Positions 6,812-8,643 of a stretch of DNA of 8,643 bases are shown here, piece after piece. Where the stretch lies: assembly GCA_902516685.1 (NCBI GenBank), contig CABXZJ010000032.1:1-8643 (forward strand). Reading direction: 5' to 3'. This stretch comes from an uncultured Formosa sp. Its GTDB lineage: Bacteria; Bacteroidota; Bacteroidia; Flavobacteriales; Flavobacteriaceae. The position numbers and the translations under genes are program-made. The notes beneath the pieces are model-generated. The model saw only the letters and a list, made by a program, of their open reading frames with translations, ran no database searches and was not told where the DNA came from. Each line of letters starts with the position of its first letter. Positions within the stretch are counted from its first letter, which is position 1.

Positions 6812-7505
6812 TAATTTGAGCTTCAAAAAGATTTAAAAAATTCTTTAATAATTTTTCTTTGACCTGATTTTCGTCTACATAATCTTGTTTTAATTCCAGT
6901 CTTAATGAGGTTACTGACTTACCACTTATGCCACAAGGAATAATATTATCAAAATAATCCAAATCAGTATTGACATTTAAAGCAAACCCATGCATTGTAA
7001 CCCAACGACTGGCGCGTACTCCTAAAGCACAAATTTTTCTAGCAAATGGTGTTCCTGCATCCAACCAAACCCCAGTTTCTCCATCACTTCGAGTTGAATT
7101 TAATCCATACTCTGATAGTGTTAAAACTACAGTTTCTTCCAAAAGCCTTAAGTATTTATGGATATCTGTAAAAAAATTCTCTAAATCTAAAATAGGATAT
7201 CCGATAATCTGTCCAGGCCCGTGATAAGTGATATCACCTCCTCTATTAATTTTATAAAAACTAGCACCTTTTGCTTCAAGCTGCTGTTTGCTTAAAAGTA
7301 AGTTAGATAGTTTACCGCTTTTTCCAAGGGTGTATACATGTGGGTGACTCACAAATAAAAAATGGTTAGGAGTAGTTATAGTGTTATCTTCTCTTCTATT
7401 TTTTAACTTTAAATCAACAGTTTGTTTAAATAATTTTTCTTGTAAGTCCCAGGTATCTTTAAAATCTTTAAATCCTAAATCATGAACTTGAACGGCTTTA
7501 CTCAT
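6792..7505 (-). CDS. lipB: Lipoyl(octanoyl) transferase
   Basis: LipB transfers octanoyl from octanoyl-ACP to the lipoyl-domain lysine of 2-oxoacid dehydrogenases and the glycine cleavage H protein; LipA then adds sulfur. From ATG 7505 the protein is 237 residues, the usual size. It contains HPHVYTLGKSG at residues 54-64, RGGDITYHGPGQIIGYPILD at 88-107, the ARKICALG segment with Lys157, MHGFALNVNTDL at 171-182, and NIIPCGISGKSVTSL at 187-201 with Cys191. The Lys-Cys spacing of 34 equals that of the catalytic pair in E. coli LipB (Lys135, Cys169, from memory). A TTG start at 7559 would add 18 residues but would overlap the yqaE-like gene, so I reject it. No Shine-Dalgarno sequence is visible. 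It lies 16 nt downstream of the yqaE-like gene and is probably co-transcribed with it. Confidence 0.96.
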   Translation of the reverse strand: MSKAVQVHDLGFKDFKDTWDLQEKLFKQTVDLKLKNRREDNTITTPNHFLFVSHPHVYTLGKSGKLSNLLLSKQQLEAKGASFYKINRGGDITYHGPGQIIGYPILDLENFFTDIHKYLRLLEETVVLTLSEYGLNSTRSDGETGVWLDAGTPFARKICALGVRASRWVTMHGFALNVNTDLDYFDNIIPCGISGKSVTSLRLELKQDYVDENQVKEKLLKNFLNLFEAQIISRVGT

Positions 7506-7521
7506 AATTTTACGTATGGTA

Positions 7522-7680
7522 TTAAATATTGGGATTATTGAGAATAACCAATGCGGCAATTACGCCTGGTACCCATCCACAAATAGTCAAAATAAAAACA
7601 ATAGTAAAAGAACCACAACCCTTATCTACTACTGCTAGAGGGGGAAATAAGATTGATAACAAAACTCTCCATACACTCAT
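7522..7680 (-). CDS. YqaE/Pmp3 family small membrane protein
   Basis: This is a 52-residue protein read on the minus strand from the ATG at 7680-7678 to a TAA at 7524-7522. It starts MSVWRVLLSILFPPLAV, continues VDKGCGSF, and then runs TIVFILTICGWVPGVIAALV before a short polar end (NNPNI). Two hydrophobic segments (about residues 5-18 and 25-46) joined by a short Lys-Gly-Cys-Gly turn, together with the PPLAV and GWVPGVIAA signatures, identify the Pmp3/YqaE family (UPF0057). Yeast Pmp3 affects membrane potential and salt tolerance; the bacterial role is not settled. An in-frame TAG 9 nt before the ATG fixes the start. It lies 16 nt upstream of lipB and may form a two-gene operon with it. Confidence 0.93.
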   Translation of the reverse strand: MSVWRVLLSILFPPLAVVDKGCGSFTIVFILTICGWVPGVIAALVILNNPNI

Positions 7681-7712
7681 AATAATGAACTATCAAAATT
7701 TTCATTCATAAA

Positions 7713-7720
7713 CAAAAATA
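7713..7720 (-). promoter_or_regulatory. Candidate -7 element for the yqaE-lipB unit
   Basis: On the minus strand this reads TATTTTTG, a full TAnnTTTG match about 32 nt before the yqaE-like ATG. The nearest upstream TTG is only 14 nt away, shorter than the usual ~19-nt spacer, so the promoter is plausible but incomplete. Confidence 0.4.
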
Positions 7721-7760
7721 AGGTAAAATAGTCACAATGTATTGAATTTTAAATTCCCTA

Positions 7761-7790
7761 TTGAAATCCAATCCAGAGTCATTATATTTG
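7761..7790 (+). promoter_or_regulatory. Bacteroidota-type promoter for lysS
   Basis: TTG at 7761-7763 and TATATTTG at 7783-7790 are separated by 19 nt, the best match in the window to the Bacteroidota TTG / TAnnTTTG arrangement. Transcription is expected near 7797, giving a leader of roughly 17 nt before the lysS ATG at 7814. Confidence 0.65.
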
Positions 7791-7813
7791 CTATTAATTA
7801 AGATTTATGAACT

Positions 7814-8643
7814 ATGGCACAGCTTTCCGAACAAGAACTTGTCCGACGCGAAAAACTTTCAAAGCTTCGTGAGTTAGGAATCAATCCTTATCCTGCCGAA
7901 CTATTCCCTATAACTCATAATACGCTTGGTATAAAATCCAATTTCAAAGAAGGGGAGAACGTAATTGTGGCTGGACGCTTGATGCGAAAAAAAGTCCAGG
8001 GTAAGGCTGCATTCACAGAAATTCAAGACAGCGAGGGCCGTATTCAAGTCTATTTTAATCGGGATGAAATATGCCCAGACGAAGACAAGTCGGACTATAA
8101 TGATGTTTTTAAAAAACTCTTAGACCTAGGAGATTTTATTGGAATTGAAGGAGAATTATTCATCACCCAAGTAGGTGAAAAAACAATACTAGTTAAAAAT
8201 TTTAAAATTTTAAGTAAATCCCTTAAACCTCTACCCATTCCAAAAACAGATGCAGATGGTAAAATTTACGATGAGTTTAACGATCCTGAGATGCGATACC
8301 GTCAACGCTATGCAGACTTGGTAGTTAACCCACATGTAAAAGAAGTGTTTGTCAAGCGCTCAAAGCTTTTTAATGCTATGCGGAACTTCTGTAATAAAAG
8401 TGGATATTTTGAAGTAGAAACTCCAATTCTACAATCTATCCCTGGAGGCGCTGCAGCAAGACCATTCTTAACTCATCACAATACATTAGATATTCCTATG
8501 TACATGCGAATTGCATGTGAATTATACTTAAAAAAATTAATTGTTGGAGGTTTTGAAGGAGTATATGAATTCGCAAAAACTTTTAGAAATGAAGGAATGG
8601 ATCGAACTCACAACCCCGAATTTACAATGATGGAGATCTATGT
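7814..8643 (+). CDS. lysS: Lysyl-tRNA synthetase (class II), 3' end missing
   Basis: LysS charges tRNA-Lys with lysine in the cytoplasm using ATP. The ATG at 7814 opens a frame of 276 codons that runs off the right edge, about half of the ~565 residues usual for flavobacterial LysS. It begins MAQLSEQELVRREKLSKLRE, followed by the OB-fold anticodon-binding domain (about residues 55-150, with VIVAGRLMRKKVQGKAAF and EGRIQVYFNRD). Then come RYRQRYADLVVNPHV, the linker into the catalytic domain, FEVETPILQSIPGGAAARPF (class II motif 1 region, PGGAAARPF at 210-218) and FRNEGMDRTHNPEFT at 257-271 (motif 2). An ATG at 7807 is in another frame and ends after 21 codons, so it is not the start. Base composition is visibly richer in G and C than the neighbours, as expected for a conserved, well-expressed gene. 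Confidence 0.97.
   Translation, partial: MAQLSEQELVRREKLSKLRELGINPYPAELFPITHNTLGIKSNFKEGENVIVAGRLMRKKVQGKAAFTEIQDSEGRIQVYFNRDEICPDEDKSDYNDVFKKLLDLGDFIGIEGELFITQVGEKTILVKNFKILSKSLKPLPIPKTDADGKIYDEFNDPEMRYRQRYADLVVNPHVKEVFVKRSKLFNAMRNFCNKSGYFEVETPILQSIPGGAAARPFLTHHNTLDIPMYMRIACELYLKKLIVGGFEGVYEFAKTFRNEGMDRTHNPEFTMMEIY

Noticed and set aside
6822..6860. Possible AT-rich hairpin with a T-run after the lipoprotein stop
   Set aside because: The stem is only about 5 A/T pairs and lies inside lipB coding sequence; too weak to call a terminator.
6970..7224. 84-codon plus-strand frame antisense to lipB
   Set aside because: It lies opposite the conserved LipB catalytic region and has no features of its own.
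7506..7559. N-terminal extension of LipB from TTG 7559
   Set aside because: It would overlap the end of the yqaE-like gene, and ATG 7505 gives the normal LipB length and N-terminus.
7529..7711. 60-codon plus-strand frame
   Set aside because: It is antisense to the YqaE/Pmp3-type gene, whose minus-strand translation matches a known family over its whole length.
1..8643. A previously undescribed multi-gene system, mobile element, CRISPR array or RNA gene
   Set aside because: Every gene but one matches a known family, with housekeeping-type neighbours on alternating strands. I found no transposase, integrase, spaced direct repeats, tRNA-like or rRNA-like sequence.

Overview
The window looks like an ordinary housekeeping stretch of a strongly AT-rich Bacteroidota chromosome, most likely Flavobacteriia. 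Four things point there: a Bacteroidota-type putative porin (Porin_10-like), Bacteroidota-type versions of AnmK, LipB and LysS, weak or absent Shine-Dalgarno sequences, and several copies of the Bacteroidota promoter -7 element TAnnTTTG placed just upstream of starts.

Layout, left to right: (1) 1-935, minus: anmK (anhydro-N-acetylmuramic acid kinase), with its 3' end cut by the window edge. (2) 1010-1783, plus: a family 2 glycosyltransferase of the polyprenyl-phosphate sugar synthase type, with a TTG or GTG start and no C-terminal membrane segments. (3) 1786-3750, minus: an outer-membrane putative porin, ending 2 nt from the glycosyltransferase stop. (4) 3864-4460, plus: rnhB (RNase HII) with a TTG start. 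(5) 4493-6811, plus: a large predicted lipoprotein with a repeat-rich, probably beta-propeller C-terminal half and no known role. (6) 6792-7505, minus: lipB (octanoyltransferase), overlapping the lipoprotein gene tail to tail by 20 bp. (7) 7522-7680, minus: a 52-residue YqaE/Pmp3-type membrane peptide just upstream of lipB. (8) 7814-8643, plus: lysS (lysyl-tRNA synthetase), with its 3' end cut by the window edge.

The genes do not form one pathway. They cover cell-wall recycling (anmK), surface or envelope functions (glycosyltransferase, porin, lipoprotein, YqaE), nucleic-acid maintenance (rnhB), cofactor attachment (lipB) and translation (lysS). Transcription probably starts in three short divergent intergenic regions (936-1009, 3751-3863, 7681-7813). 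The convergent ends are so tight that there is no intergenic room for terminators. No gap between genes exceeds 300 bases. I see no RNA gene, mobile element or CRISPR array, and no new multi-gene system. The least understood items are the lipoprotein and the shortened glycosyltransferase.
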